From assembly GCA_028819345.1 (NCBI GenBank), contig JAPPLW010000120.1, positions 1 to 62,448 on the forward strand: 62,448 bases of DNA. The letters run 5' to 3'. This document shows positions 47,977 to 59,548 of the stretch, piece by piece; positions within the stretch are counted from its first letter, which is position 1, and every line of letters starts with the position of its first letter. The notes under the pieces are model-generated. The model had not been told where the DNA came from, searched no databases, and saw only the letters and a program-made list of their open reading frames with translations. The translations under genes and the position numbers were made by a program. This DNA is from a bacterium. GTDB lineage: Bacteria; Actinomycetota; Acidimicrobiia; Spongiisociales; ZC4RG35.

Positions 47977-49785
47977 CTACAAGTCAATGGGATCGGCGTC
48001 GATCCGTACCGCCAGCCCCCTCTTCCGCCACCGGGAAGCCACAATCCGCATCTCTTCTTTGGCCGCCCAGAGGTTGCCTCCCTCCACCAGCCACCGCAGC
48101 CCCGATCCGAACTCCGCCGGGCCATGGACCGAGACGCCACGGGTCCCGAGCCCGCTCATCTCCATCGCAAGCCGGTCGGAGGCTCTCCCCGGATCGGCGC
48201 CCCGCGCCTCCACCGCCATCAGCTGACCCTGCGGCGGAAAACCTGCTTCCACGCGGCGGTCCAGCTCTTCCTGGAGAAAGGCGACACTCTCCCCCTTGCG
48301 CAAGGCGGAGAGGACCCGGTGGCCCGGAGAGGAGGTCTGCACCATCAACCTGCGTCCGCTTCCCGGAGAAAGGTGTCCGGCCAGGCGGACCATCACCCTG
48401 AGCGCCTCCTCCTCCGCCCGGTAGTGGGGGGCATGCAGCAGCCCGTCGGCATCCACCACCACCACCAGTTGGAAGTGCCCGGCCCCCGCGAGGGAGGCCT
48501 CGGTGCCCACCGCGATCGGCGCCGGTCCCCCGACCACTCCCACCCGGCTCTCGCCCAGACGCCGCCGGAGTTCACCGCGTACCCGTTCCACCCCGGCGCC
48601 CAGCGGTTCGAAGTAGTTTCTCCCACACTTCCGGCAGACACCCAACTCCTTCCCACACCTTTGGCAGGCTGGACCCTTCTCCGCCCGACCGCCGCAACTA
48701 CGACAGCGGCGCAGCGTGCGGCAGGCCCCGCAGCGCATGGCCGGTGCGAACCCGCGTCGATGGGCAAAGACGAATGCCCCGTTGCCCGAGGTCACCGCCC
48801 GCAGGGCGGCCAGGGTCCGAGGATGAAACAAACCATGGTTCCCGGCTTCCCTCCGATTCACAACCTCGATGTGGGACCACAGCCTTCGGCGGCCACGGCC
48901 GTAAAAGAAGTCGGGCCCCAGCGCAAGGACATCGACGCTCGGCATCGGCCCCACCGAAGCCAGCACCGCCCCCTCACGGATGCTTCGTTCCCTCAGGATG
49001 CGCTGGGTGCCGACCGTCGGGGCACGCCGGCTCTTGTGCGCTCGACGGCCGTCCTCAACCACCACCACCAGGCCCGGGTCGGCCATCGGCCAGAAGGCCA
49101 CCCCGGGGGTCCCCACCAGCGCCATGCCTCCCCTGGTGGCCAACTGTCCCCAGACCATGGTCTTCTGACGATCCGAATGCCGGGTGCTGGCGCCCAGCAC
49201 CCGACCGGGAAAGGTCTCCTGGATCAGGTGCGTCGTGCGCTCTTCCTCCAAGGCGGTGGGCACCACCACCATCACCGATCGCCCGGCGCCGAGTGCGGGG
49301 CCCAGCAGGGGTCCGACCCATTCGGGGTCTGAGGGGTTGATGAGCAGGCAGCCCGGCCTTCGCCGACGGCCGGCGGCCACGTCCTCCCCAAGCCGGGCCG
49401 CCGGATGGTCGCCTCCCAGACTCGGCGAAAGGACCGCGTCCTCCCGTCCCCCGGGGGCCGTCCGGGGAGCGTTGGGCGGAGCGGTCCTCGCCAGGATGGT
49501 GGATAGCGGCGTCACATAGTGATGGGCGGCCCACCGGCACACCGCCAGCAGCGGGCCGTCGAAAACCGGCAGGTCACCACTCACAGCGGAGACCGGCTTG
49601 AGCTTGTGGGGCGAACGGTCGCCGCACTCCACCACGTATCCGTGAACGTGGGTTCCTCCCAACGGCGCCCGGACCTTGGCGCCCAGGCCGATCCTCCCGG
49701 ACAGATGGGCGGGGACCGAATACCAGAATCCCTGGTCCACGTCGAAGGCAGCCACCGCCGGGACTACCCGGACGGCGGAGGTCAC
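47977..49785 (-). CDS. priA: PriA-like primosomal protein N' lacking helicase motifs
   Basis: Replication-restart protein of 602 residues. The N-terminal 3'-DNA-binding domain is recognisable (FDVDQGFWYSVP..GLGAKVRAPLGG..HGYVVE). The place of Walker A holds INPSDPEWVGPLLGPAL with no GKT, and the DEEH box is degenerate (VVVVEDGRRAHKS). The zinc module is intact: CGACRTLRRCRSC and CQRCGKELGVCRKCG. Actinobacterial PriA proteins are known to lack helicase motifs, so it likely acts only as a DNA-binding loader. GTG start overlaps the metK stop (GTGA). Confidence 0.88.
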   Translation of the reverse strand: MTSAVRVVPAVAAFDVDQGFWYSVPAHLSGRIGLGAKVRAPLGGTHVHGYVVECGDRSPHKLKPVSAVSGDLPVFDGPLLAVCRWAAHHYVTPLSTILARTAPPNAPRTAPGGREDAVLSPSLGGDHPAARLGEDVAAGRRRRPGCLLINPSDPEWVGPLLGPALGAGRSVMVVVPTALEEERTTHLIQETFPGRVLGASTRHSDRQKTMVWGQLATRGGMALVGTPGVAFWPMADPGLVVVVEDGRRAHKSRRAPTVGTQRILRERSIREGAVLASVGPMPSVDVLALGPDFFYGRGRRRLWSHIEVVNRREAGNHGLFHPRTLAALRAVTSGNGAFVFAHRRGFAPAMRCGACRTLRRCRSCGGRAEKGPACQRCGKELGVCRKCGRNYFEPLGAGVERVRGELRRRLGESRVGVVGGPAPIAVGTEASLAGAGHFQLVVVVDADGLLHAPHYRAEEEALRVMVRLAGHLSPGSGRRLMVQTSSPGHRVLSALRKGESVAFLQEELDRRVEAGFPPQGQLMAVEARGADPGRASDRLAMEMSGLGTRGVSVHGPAEFGSGLRWLVEGGNLWAAKEEMRIVASRWRKRGLAVRIDADPIDL

Positions 49786-50951
49786 AGAGAAAGCGCCTCG
49801 GCCCTCAGCCGCTCGGCCAGATCGGTGTTCTCCCAGGCAAACCCGGCGTCCTCCCGTCCGAAGTGCCCGTAGAGAGTGGTATCGCTAAACCGCAGGTCCC
49901 ATAGGCCGAGGTCTTCGATCATCCTTCCCGGCCGAAAACTCAACACTGCCCCCAGGGCCCGCTCCAGCGATTCGAGGGGCACAGTATTGGTGCCGTAGCA
50001 GTCCACATGGAGGGAGAGCGGTTCGTGCATCCCTATCACGTAGCTGAGTTGTAGGGAGCACCGGCGGGCCAAACCGGCCGCCACCAGATTCTTGGCGGCA
50101 TAACGGGCCGCGTAGGAAGCCGACCTGTCCACCTTGGTGGGATCCTTGCCCGAGAGGGCCCCGCCGCCATGCGGTCCGTATCCCCCGTAGGTGTCCACCA
50201 CCAGCTTGCGACCTGTGAGCCCCGTGTCGGCTGCGGGACCCCCCGCAGTGAACGAGCCCGAATGGTTGATGAGATAGCGCGAGCCTTCCCCCAGGAGGTC
50301 GGCCGGAACCACCGGGCGGATCACCTCCCGCTCGATGTCCTCCCGCATAGTCTGGAAGTCCACATCTTCCTGATGGTGGGCCGAAACCACCACCTGGGTG
50401 ACGCGCGCCGGGCGACGACCCTCGTACTCGACGGTGACCTGCGTCTTCCCGTCCGGGCGCAGGTAATCGAGGATCCCCAGGCGGCGCGTCTCGGCCAGCC
50501 GCCGGGCCAGTTGGTGCGCCAGGTGGATGGGGAGGGGCATGAGCGGGGATGTCTCGTCGCACGCGAAACCGAAGATGATCCCCTGGTCCCCCGCACCGAT
50601 CTCGGCGCCCACCACCATGTCGGAGATCTCCTGGGACTGGGGCTGGATGAGGTTGATGACCTCCACGCCGTCGCAGGGGAACTCGGGATCGCCCGGTCCG
50701 TATCCCGCATCGGAGATCGCCTGCCGGGCGGTGTCCTCCACTATTCCGTCGGCGAGGGCATGGGACGTCTCACCGGCAAGTATCACCCGGGAGCCGGTCA
50801 CCAGGACCTCACACGCCACCCGGGGCCGGGGAAAGCCGGGGAATGCCTCCATCACCGCGTCAAGGATCCGGTCGGCGATCAGATCGGCCACCTTGTCAGG
50901 GTGTCCTTTCGCAACAGACTCGGACGTGAAAGACCAGATTCTCGAGCCCAA
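49782..50951 (-). CDS. metK: S-adenosylmethionine synthetase
   Basis: Makes S-adenosylmethionine from ATP and methionine. 389 residues from a TTG start at 50951, which has GGAGG 7 bases upstream; the frame continues to 51014 but the extra residues are not family-like. Motifs: SFTSESVAKGHPDKVAD, GAGDQGIIFGFA, RPDGKTQVTVEY, GGPAADTGLTGRKL and the P-loop-like GGGALSGKDPTKVDRS. It lies between coaBC and priA, as in other actinobacteria. Confidence 0.96.
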   Translation of the reverse strand: MGSRIWSFTSESVAKGHPDKVADLIADRILDAVMEAFPGFPRPRVACEVLVTGSRVILAGETSHALADGIVEDTARQAISDAGYGPGDPEFPCDGVEVINLIQPQSQEISDMVVGAEIGAGDQGIIFGFACDETSPLMPLPIHLAHQLARRLAETRRLGILDYLRPDGKTQVTVEYEGRRPARVTQVVVSAHHQEDVDFQTMREDIEREVIRPVVPADLLGEGSRYLINHSGSFTAGGPAADTGLTGRKLVVDTYGGYGPHGGGALSGKDPTKVDRSASYAARYAAKNLVAAGLARRCSLQLSYVIGMHEPLSLHVDCYGTNTVPLESLERALGAVLSFRPGRMIEDLGLWDLRFSDTTLYGHFGREDAGFAWENTDLAERLRAEALSL

Positions 50952-50964
50952 GATAAACCCTCCG

Positions 50965-52146
50965 TCAGTCCTGCTGCAGCATAAGGGCGATCTCGTCCCA
51001 CAATCTCTCCGCAACCCGCGCTTTGGACTGGAGCGGCCAGGACTCCGTCTCGCCAGTGCGCCGGATCAGGGCGACCTGGTTGTTGTCGGATTCGAAGCCC
51101 GACCCGGGGATGGTTACGTCGTTGGCGACCATCAGGTCGACGCCCTTGGCCTTGGCCTTCCGGACCGCCCTCTCCACGCCGCCTGTCTCGGCGGCAAATC
51201 CGACCACCACCCGGGGACGCTGCCCTCTCGCCAAGACCTCGCCCAGCACATCACGGGTGGCCTCCAACTCCAACATCCTCAGCCCGTCCCCTCGGGCCAG
51301 CTTGCTCGCCTGGGCGGTCTTGGGACGAAAATCGGCCACCGCGGCGGTCATCACCGCCACATCGGCCTCCAAGGAGCCGACCGCCTCGGCCATGTCGTGG
51401 GCTGAGACCACATCCACCCTCTTCACACCAGGGGGCGAATTAAGGCGAGAGCAGGTGACCAGGGTGGTCTCCGCCCCCCTGCGAGCCGCCTCGGCCGCCA
51501 CCGCATGGCCCATCTTGCCCGAGGAGTGGTTGCTCAAGAACCGGACCGGATCGATTGCTTCCCGGGTACCCCCCGCGGTCACCACCACCCGGACTCCACG
51601 CAACGGGGCCTCGAACATGGTCTCGACCATCGAGAAGACCTGTTCGGGCTCCACCATCCTGCCCGCTCCCTTGTCTCCGCCTGCCAGGCGACCACTCACC
51701 GGGCCCAGCACTGCCACTCCGTCAGATCGGAGGGTGACCACGTTACGCCTGGTCGCCGGATGCTCCCACATCGCCGTGTGCATCGCCGGAACCACTGCGA
51801 TCGGGCAGGTGGCGGCCAGCACCGTTGCGGAGACGGGATCGGAGGCCTGACCATGAGCCAGCCGGGAGAGGGAAGCGGCAGTGGCAGGGACGACCACCAC
51901 CAGGTCAGCCCACTCGGCGGCCTCCGTGTGGGGACTGACCGAATCGGGAGAATCGAAGAGGTCGGTGATCACCGGGCGGCCGGTGATGGCCGCCATGGTG
52001 TTGGCGCCCAGGAATCTGAGGGAAGAGGCGGTCATGACAGCCCGCACTTCCGCTCCACGTTCAATCAGCATCCGGGCCAGAGTGGCCACCTTGAAGGCTG
52101 CCACTCCCCCCGTCACCGCCAACAGGACACGGCGGCCCCTGATCAT
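50965..52146 (-). CDS. coaBC: Phosphopantothenoylcysteine decarboxylase/synthetase
   Basis: Two steps of coenzyme A synthesis. The N-terminal flavoprotein half has LLAVTGGVAAFK and the His in LSRLAHGQASDPVS. The motif P-x-M-N-x-x-M reads PAMHTAMWE, so Asn is His. The stretch equivalent to E. coli SQACGDIGPGRM reads GRLAGGDKGAGRM, so the reported active-site Cys is Gly. The synthetase half has SNHSSGKMG, AAVADFRP, a Lys in ASKLARG and VGFAAET. 393 residues. Its ATG shares a base with the rpoZ stop. Confidence 0.93.
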   Translation of the reverse strand: MIRGRRVLLAVTGGVAAFKVATLARMLIERGAEVRAVMTASSLRFLGANTMAAITGRPVITDLFDSPDSVSPHTEAAEWADLVVVVPATAASLSRLAHGQASDPVSATVLAATCPIAVVPAMHTAMWEHPATRRNVVTLRSDGVAVLGPVSGRLAGGDKGAGRMVEPEQVFSMVETMFEAPLRGVRVVVTAGGTREAIDPVRFLSNHSSGKMGHAVAAEAARRGAETTLVTCSRLNSPPGVKRVDVVSAHDMAEAVGSLEADVAVMTAAVADFRPKTAQASKLARGDGLRMLELEATRDVLGEVLARGQRPRVVVGFAAETGGVERAVRKAKAKGVDLMVANDVTIPGSGFESDNNQVALIRRTGETESWPLQSKARVAERLWDEIALMLQQD

Positions 52147-52403
52147 CAGAGTTCGGGGGTCTCGGGGTCTTCGCTCTCTTCGGAATCCTCGGCGGAGCCC
52201 AACACCACCTTGCCTTCCACAATCTCCTCCATGGCGATTGTCAAGGGTTTCCGGGCGTAGGTATGCACCTGGGGTGGGATGAACTTTCCGATCCCCTGTC
52301 CCAAATGGGCGTAGTACCCCTGTATGTCACGGGCGCGGCGGGCAGACACCACCACGGACGAGAAGCGATTTCCAATCCGATCAACTACTTCTTCGATTTT
52401 CAT
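52146..52403 (-). CDS. rpoZ: RNA polymerase omega subunit
   Basis: Small subunit that helps assembly of RNA polymerase. 85 residues with EEVVDRIGNRFSSVVVSARRARDI (shown in part in the sequence as one run) and QGIGKFIPPQV, as in actinobacterial omega. The ATG at 52403 is chosen, but a TTG two codons upstream (52409) has GGAGAGG at ideal spacing and may be the real start. It lies 22 bases after gmk. Confidence 0.92.
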   Translation of the reverse strand: MKIEEVVDRIGNRFSSVVVSARRARDIQGYYAHLGQGIGKFIPPQVHTYARKPLTIAMEEIVEGKVVLGSAEDSEESEDPETPEL

Positions 52404-52425
52404 TCTCAAAGGCCGCCTCTCCAAG

Positions 52426-53004
52426 TCAGTCCGGCGCCGAAGGCTGGTAACGGCTTTCAATTATACGGACCAAAGCCTCCACGGTTCCTCTTGTTTCGGC
52501 GCTGGTCACAATCTCGTCGTACAGGTCACCTTGCATCGGCTCGTCCCGCTCGGCCAGGGCCAGGCGACGGTCCACGAATTCGCCTGACGCGCCCCGGGAG
52601 CGCAATCTCGCCTCCAGGTCACCCCGGGAAGGGGGTTCCAGCAGCACCGCGACCGTATGGGGAAATATCCGCTTGACCGCCAAAGCTCCTTGCCGCTCGA
52701 TCTCTAGGACCGCCACCCTTCCCCGCTCCAGGACCTCCTCGACGGCCCGCTGGGGAGTGCCGTAGAAATGCCCATCGTAGGTGACCCACTCCAAGAACCC
52801 GTCCCGGCTGACCATCTCCCGGAAGGTCTCCTCGTCCACGAAGTAGTAATCCACCGCGTGGGTCTCGTCCTGGCGGCGCGACCTGGTGGTGAACGAGACA
52901 ACCACCTCAACCTCTTCCAACTCGGCCAGCTCGGCCAGCGCAGTCGACTTCCCGACCCCCGAAGGGCCGGATACCACCAAAACCAGGCTCGAAAGCTTGG
53001 TCAA
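52426..53004 (-). CDS. gmk: Guanylate kinase
   Basis: Phosphorylates GMP to GDP. 192 residues with P-loop SGPSGVGKST, SFTTRSRRQDE, VDYYFVDEETF, GHFYGTP and the lid with RLRSRG. TTG start with weak signals; it follows mihF by 19 bases. The mihF-gmk-rpoZ order is typical of actinobacteria. Confidence 0.95.
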   Translation of the reverse strand: MTKLSSLVLVVSGPSGVGKSTALAELAELEEVEVVVSFTTRSRRQDETHAVDYYFVDEETFREMVSRDGFLEWVTYDGHFYGTPQRAVEEVLERGRVAVLEIERQGALAVKRIFPHTVAVLLEPPSRGDLEARLRSRGASGEFVDRRLALAERDEPMQGDLYDEIVTSAETRGTVEALVRIIESRYQPSAPD

Positions 53005-53023
53005 GACCTCGCGGCGTCTCCTC

Positions 53024-53332
53024 TCAGGACAGTTCTTTGATCAAGGCTTCCCGCTGGCGGTATCCCAGGCCCCGCAGACGCCGGTTCTCAAGTATGCCTA
53101 CCCTCGCCATGAGCTGTTGCGTACGTTGCTTGCCGATTCCCGGCAATGACGACAGCACCGCCGACACTTTCATTCCCCCCACCAGTGGATCATCGGTGCG
53201 CTCCAATAGCTCGGCGATGGTCACCCGCCGATCGCTCAAGTCCGCCTTGATCTCTGCCCGGCCCTTGCGAACGGCTGCTGCCTTGGCAAGAGCCTCCCTG
53301 CGCTGCTCTGAGGTTAGAGGTGGTGGGTTCAT
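53024..53332 (-). CDS. mihF: Actinobacterial integration host factor
   Basis: Nucleoid-associated DNA-bending protein found in actinobacteria. 102 residues from the ATG at 53332, with AAGGAG 4 bases upstream. The basic N-terminal helix (LTSEQRREALAKAAAVRKGRAEIK in part) precedes the helix-two-turn-helix core with LPGIGKQRTQQLM and the C-terminal NRRLRGLGYRQREAL. It is essential in mycobacteria and serves here as a good lineage marker. Confidence 0.94.
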   Translation of the reverse strand: MNPPPLTSEQRREALAKAAAVRKGRAEIKADLSDRRVTIAELLERTDDPLVGGMKVSAVLSSLPGIGKQRTQQLMARVGILENRRLRGLGYRQREALIKELS

Positions 53333-53370
53333 GATTCTCCTTATCACCAAATCGGACGGTCAATACTGGT

Positions 53371-53390
53371 GTGTTAGAAGTTAACACTTC
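53371..53390. promoter_or_regulatory. Overlapping inverted repeats upstream of mihF
   Basis: GTGTTA-N5-TAACAC (53371-53387) overlaps GAAGT-N4-ACTTC (53377-53390) in an AT-richer patch, 40 bases before mihF. This 120-base gap is the only real break between aroC and ribBA. It looks like an operator or a self-binding site for a dimeric regulator, but no promoter hexamers can be fixed with confidence. Confidence 0.4.
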
Positions 53391-53452
53391 GTAAACCGAA
53401 CGCGTACCTTACCATTATCGGGGGCCAGCATGAAAAGCCATGCCCTCACAGG

Positions 53453-54103
53453 TCACTCCCCGAGGACCGCGCTCTGATGGGCAATTACCCAATGTGCGCC
53501 TCCGGCAAGGATCTCGGCCATCTCAGCCATGTTCCCCCTTGAGGATAGACGGTCGGGAGCTTCGGCGATTATGGAGAGGCGTTCTGAATTTCCCGAAGCC
53601 TGGACTACCACCCCCAGCTCCCGGGCCGGAAAGACGATGCCGTCGGCGGCGCAACGTACCGCGAGTCTGGTGACCCGAGAGACCTGCTGGCCCGGAGTAT
53701 CCCTGATTCCCAGTCCTCTCAACTCGTCCTCACGGAGCCATCCCGTCCAGGAGGCCGAGACCGTCACCTCGGTGTCCGGATAGTGTCCCCCGGCGTCGAC
53801 TGCCGCCTCCAAGGCCATCCGGCCGCCCAAACCCGACACGCTCACCCACCGCGCTCCCAGCTTCCCCATGCGCGCCACTGCCCTGGCCACCACCGAGGGC
53901 CGCGCCAGGAGGCTCAAGTCGACAAGGATCGGTTTCCCCAGAGCGCACAATGCTCCCACCAGGATCGGACCGCAGTCCAAGATCAAGTCCATGCCTACCA
54001 CCCAACCGCCCACCCTTCCGTTCAGTTCCTGGGCCGTCCGGATCGTGGCCTCGGCGTCCGCTCCATCCAGCCGGACAAGCACCCGCTCGGCTCCCGAACT
54101 CAT
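53453..54103 (-). CDS. PyrF-like protein without OMP-decarboxylase catalytic residues (probable pseudoenzyme)
   Basis: A 216-residue protein with the layout of orotidine-5'-phosphate decarboxylase: VLVRLDGAD, a [10 protein letters not shown] segment, [16 protein letters not shown] and [14 protein letters not shown]. The usual catalytic D-x-K-x-x-D (as in LDLKFHDIP) reads V61-D62-L63-S64-L65-L66-A67, so Lys and the second Asp are gone. The Lys in the family's VKVG strand is Val (WVVGMDL). The phosphate-binding TPGIRP is IAEAPD and the final VVGRPI is VIAHQSA. It occupies the pyrF place and overlaps the carB stop (ATGA). A true decarboxylase function is unlikely. Confidence 0.75.
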   Translation of the reverse strand: MSSGAERVLVRLDGADAEATIRTAQELNGRVGGWVVGMDLILDCGPILVGALCALGKPILVDLSLLARPSVVARAVARMGKLGARWVSVSGLGGRMALEAAVDAGGHYPDTEVTVSASWTGWLREDELRGLGIRDTPGQQVSRVTRLAVRCAADGIVFPARELGVVVQASGNSERLSIIAEAPDRLSSRGNMAEMAEILAGGAHWVIAHQSAVLGE

Positions 54104-57100
54104 GGACGCCAGTCTTGAAGGCTACGGGGAATCCCGATGGCGTCAAGGTCCGAGCAGAGTATCTCCGCCGCGGCGCCCGCCGCGGCCAGGGTGGTCATGT
54201 AGGGAATGCCCCGCCGGCGAGCCGCGTGGTAGAGTTCCCGGCCGTCGAAGCGGGAAACGTCGGTTCCATAGGTGTTGACGACCAAGGTCGCCTCCCCCGA
54301 TTCAACCAGGTCCAAGGCCTGCCGGCGCCCCTCCTCCCCCGGCGCCAGGGACTTCACATTCCGGCTGTCCCAGGCTGCGGCCGCTCGATGGTCGGCGAAT
54401 TGAGACAGGCCACTCCGGGCCCATGCCTGGATGAGCGTCGCTCCCGAAGAGACGTCGTCTTCCGCCAGCAGCATCAGCACCGAACCTTCCTTGACCAACC
54501 GGTCGCCCGCACCCAGGAGCGCCTTGCCGTAGGCCGTCTTCCAATCGACCCCGACTCCCATCACCTCCCCGGTGGCCCGCATCTCCGGGCCCAGCACCGG
54601 ATGCGAACTCGGAAAGCGGTCCCAGGGCAGAACCGCCTCCTTGACTCCAACCATCGGCGACTCTTCCCCAATCCGATACAGGCCTTCGGACCGCAACTCC
54701 CGAAGGGAGGCGCCCATCATCACCCGCGCCGCCAGTTTGGCGAGCGGGAGCCCGCGCACCTTGGAGATGAAGGGGACGGTGCGCGAGGCGCGGGGGTTTG
54801 CCTCCAGTAGGAACACCTCCTCGCCCTGGACGGCATACTGGACGTTGATTAGACCCCTCACACCCAGGGCCGAGGCCAGAGCGGCGGTCATCTCGTGGAT
54901 GGTCTTCCGAGCGGGAGGTCCCAGGGTCCGGGGAGGAGTGATACAGGCGGAGTCCCCGGAGTGGACGCCGGCCTCTTCGACGTGCTCCATTATCCCCCCC
55001 ATCAGCAGTTCATGTCCGTCATACACGGCGTCCACATCGATCTCGATGGCCGACTCCAGGAAAGAATCGATCAGGAGAGGGGCTCCGGCCAGATCGGCTT
55101 CATCGACGTTCCCGTACACCTCCTCCAGATACCTTTCCAAGTCATCGGGGTTTCCGATTACCTCCATCCGCCTCCCGCCCAGCACGAACGACGGCCTGGC
55201 TACCACCGGGAAGCCCATCTTCTCCGCCACGTGGCGCGCCTCACTCCGGGAGCGGGCCAAACCATGGCGGGGTTGGGGAATCCCCAAGCGTTTGCACAGG
55301 ACCGAGAAACGCTCGCGGTCCTCCGCCAGATCGATGGAGGCAGGAGAGGTGCCAGAGATCGGCGCCCCTGCCTCGGCGAGCCGCTTAGCCAGGTTGAGCG
55401 GGGTCTGGCCGCCGAATTGGACTATCACGCCCACCGGCTCCTCGGCGGCTATCACATCGAGGACATCCTCCACCGTCAGAGGTTCGAAGTAGAGACGGTG
55501 GGAGGTGTCGTAGTCGGTGGAGACCGTTTCGGGATTGCAGTTGACCATCACCGTCTCGTATCCGGCGTCTCCCAGGGCGAATGCCGCCTGCACGCAGCAG
55601 TAGTCGAACTCGATCCCCTGCCCGATCCGGTTGGGACCCGCCCCCAGCACCACCACCCTGGGACGGGTGGCGGGCGGCACCTCGTCCTCATCCTCGAAGG
55701 TGCCGTACATGTAGGGGGTTTGCGCGGCGAACTCGGCCGCACAGGTGTCCACCGTCTTGTAGGTGCGGCGGATCCCCCGGGACAGCCGGGCGCGGCGAAC
55801 CTCCCCCTCGCTCTTACCCCACAGGTAGGAGAGTTGCGCGTCGGAGAATCCGTAACGCTTGGCCTCTTCCCACAACTCCTCCTGCGGGCCCCGCGCCAGC
55901 AACTCTTCGCGAAGCTCGACGATCTCCAGAATCTGTTCGGTGAACCAGGGGTCGTAGGCGGTCAGCCGGGAGACCCTGTCGGGCGACCATCCTCTTCGCA
56001 GCGCCTCGCCGGCGGCTGTCACCCGGTCAGGGGTGGGGGTTGTCAACAGTTCAGATAGATCCTCCTCGGTGAGCTTCTCCATCTGCTTGGCGCCCGGATC
56101 GGCGCCCAAGCCCATTCGGCCGGTCTCCAGGCTGCGCAACGCCTTCTGCAGCGCCTCCGGGAAGGTGCGGCCGATCGCCATGGCCTCTCCCACGCTCTGC
56201 ATGGAAGAGCCCAGACGGCGGGGAGTGGCCGGAAACTTGGCGAAGTCGAAACGGGGAGCCTTCACCACCACGTAGTCGAGGGCCGGTTCGAAAGACGCCG
56301 GGGTGAGCCCGGTGATGTCGTTGGTGATCTCATCCAGCGTGTAGCCCACCGCCAGCAACGCGGCGATTTTGGCGATGGGAAAGCCCGTGGCCTTGGAAGC
56401 CAGGGCGGAGGAGCGAGAGACTCGGGGATTCATCTCGATCACCAGCCGCCGCCCGGTCTCCGGTTCCACCGCGAACTGCACGTTGGATCCCCCGGTGGCC
56501 ACCCCGATGGCCCGGAGCACCTCGATCCCGTCGTCCCGCATCTCCTGGTACTCCCGGTCCGACAGGGTCTGGACCGGCGCCACGGTTATCGAGTCCCCGG
56601 TGTGGACCCCCATGGCGTCCAGGTTCTCTATCGAGCAGATCACCACCGCGTTGTCGGCGTGGTCCCTCATCACCTCCAGTTCGAATTCCTTCCATCCCTC
56701 CACCGACTCCTCCACCAGGATCTCAGACACCGGGGATGCCTCCAAGCCCCTGCGCGCCACCTCCTCGAAGCGCCGGGCGTCGTGCGCCATCCCCGTCCCA
56801 CCCCCGCCCAGGATGTAGGAAGGCCGGATCATCAGCGGGTAACCGAGCCCCGCGGCGATCCGGCGCGCATCCGCCATCGACCTGGCATACCCGGCCCGGG
56901 GAGTCTCCATCCCCGCTTCCGCCATCACCTCCCGGAACCTCCCACGGTCCTCGGCGCGCTCGATAGCCTCCATGCCGGCCCCGATCAGTTCCACCCCGTA
57001 CCGATCCAGCGTCCCCCTCCTCACCAACTCGGCTGTGATGTTCAACGCGGTCTGCCCCCCCAGAGTGGGGAGCAGGGTGTCGGGGCGCTCGTGGTCGATG

Positions 57101-57330
57101 ATCCTCTCCACCACCTCCGGGGTGATGGGCTCCACATACGTCTGGTCCGAGAACTCGGGATCAGTCATGATGGTGGCCGGATTGGAGTTGACCAGCACCA
57201 CCCGGTACCCCTCCCGCCGCAGCGCCTTGGCGGCCTGGGTGCCCGAGTAGTCGAACTCACAGGCCTGGCCGATCACGATCGGACCCGATCCCACCAGGAG
57301 GATGGAACGGATGTCAGAACGGGCAGGCAT
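54100..57330 (-). CDS. carB: Carbamoyl-phosphate synthase large subunit
   Basis: Makes carbamoyl phosphate from bicarbonate, ammonia and 2 ATP. 1076 residues with two ATP-grasp halves; each shows the [21 protein letters not shown] or [20 protein letters not shown] start, and ILGGGGTGM / VLGGRRMEV loops. A C-terminal MGS-like regulatory domain (about 930-1076, with NTYGTDVS and PYMTTLAAA) may bind nucleotide effectors. It starts 7 bases after the nusB-carA fusion gene and ends inside the pyrF-like start. Confidence 0.97.
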   Translation of the reverse strand: MPARSDIRSILLVGSGPIVIGQACEFDYSGTQAAKALRREGYRVVLVNSNPATIMTDPEFSDQTYVEPITPEVVERIIDHERPDTLLPTLGGQTALNITAELVRRGTLDRYGVELIGAGMEAIERAEDRGRFREVMAEAGMETPRAGYARSMADARRIAAGLGYPLMIRPSYILGGGGTGMAHDARRFEEVARRGLEASPVSEILVEESVEGWKEFELEVMRDHADNAVVICSIENLDAMGVHTGDSITVAPVQTLSDREYQEMRDDGIEVLRAIGVATGGSNVQFAVEPETGRRLVIEMNPRVSRSSALASKATGFPIAKIAALLAVGYTLDEITNDITGLTPASFEPALDYVVVKAPRFDFAKFPATPRRLGSSMQSVGEAMAIGRTFPEALQKALRSLETGRMGLGADPGAKQMEKLTEEDLSELLTTPTPDRVTAAGEALRRGWSPDRVSRLTAYDPWFTEQILEIVELREELLARGPQEELWEEAKRYGFSDAQLSYLWGKSEGEVRRARLSRGIRRTYKTVDTCAAEFAAQTPYMYGTFEDEDEVPPATRPRVVVLGAGPNRIGQGIEFDYCCVQAAFALGDAGYETVMVNCNPETVSTDYDTSHRLYFEPLTVEDVLDVIAAEEPVGVIVQFGGQTPLNLAKRLAEAGAPISGTSPASIDLAEDRERFSVLCKRLGIPQPRHGLARSRSEARHVAEKMGFPVVARPSFVLGGRRMEVIGNPDDLERYLEEVYGNVDEADLAGAPLLIDSFLESAIEIDVDAVYDGHELLMGGIMEHVEEAGVHSGDSACITPPRTLGPPARKTIHEMTAALASALGVRGLINVQYAVQGEEVFLLEANPRASRTVPFISKVRGLPLAKLAARVMMGASLRELRSEGLYRIGEESPMVGVKEAVLPWDRFPSSHPVLGPEMRATGEVMGVGVDWKTAYGKALLGAGDRLVKEGSVLMLLAEDDVSSGATLIQAWARSGLSQFADHRAAAAWDSRNVKSLAPGEEGRRQALDLVESGEATLVVNTYGTDVSRFDGRELYHAARRRGIPYMTTLAAAGAAAEILCSDLDAIGIPRSLQDWRP

Positions 57331-57337
57331 CTCCGGC

Positions 57338-58968
<1,631 letters not shown>

Positions 58969-58972
<4 letters not shown>

Positions 58973-59526
58973 ACCCTGGTGAGATACGCGCCGGTGCGGG
59001 TGTCCACCCGGATGCGGTCACCCTGGGACACGAAGAGCGGCGTCTTGACACTGATTCCGGTCTCGACAGTCACCTCCTTGGTGGCGCCCGACACCCGGTC
59101 TCCCTTTACCGCCGGTTCGGCGAAGGTGACCTCCATCTCCACGGAGGGTGGCAGTTCCATACCTATCGGGCGTTCTCGGTGGAAAGCGATGGTCATGGTC
59201 ATGCCTTCCACCAGATACCCCGCGTCGTCGCCCACGTCGGCGGGGGCGAGGGCGAACTGGGAGTAGTCCTCGAGATTCATGAAGTGAAAGCCCAGGTCAT
59301 CCCTGTACAGGTACTGATGATCCCTCCGTGAGATAATCGCCTGAGGTACGTCCTCATCCGCCCGGAAGGTCCGGTCCAGCACCTGGCCGGTCTCCGCGTT
59401 CTTCAGTTTCATTCGCACGAAAGCCCTTCCCTTGCCCGGCTTGACGTGCTGATAGGTGACGATGGAAAACACCCCGTCGGGCAGTTCCAGCGCCATCCCT
59501 GGACGAACATCATTGGTGGAGATCAT
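58969..59526 (-). CDS. efp: Elongation factor P
   Basis: Relieves ribosome stalling at polyproline stretches. 185 residues with the loop HVKPGKGRAFVR carrying Lys32 at the tip, followed by the OB domains and the C-terminal GDRIRVDTRTGAYLTRV. It is followed directly by the NusB part of the fusion gene; efp-nusB is a conserved pair in many bacteria. Confidence 0.97.
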
Positions 59527-59548
59527 CAGCAGGCCGAAGTGTAGAGAA

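Noticed and set aside
47368..49332. Long plus-strand open frame (654 codons) opposite priA and def
   Set aside because: Its product is Pro/His/Arg-rich with no family pattern, and the minus strand carries clear def and priA genes. High GC makes long antisense frames common.
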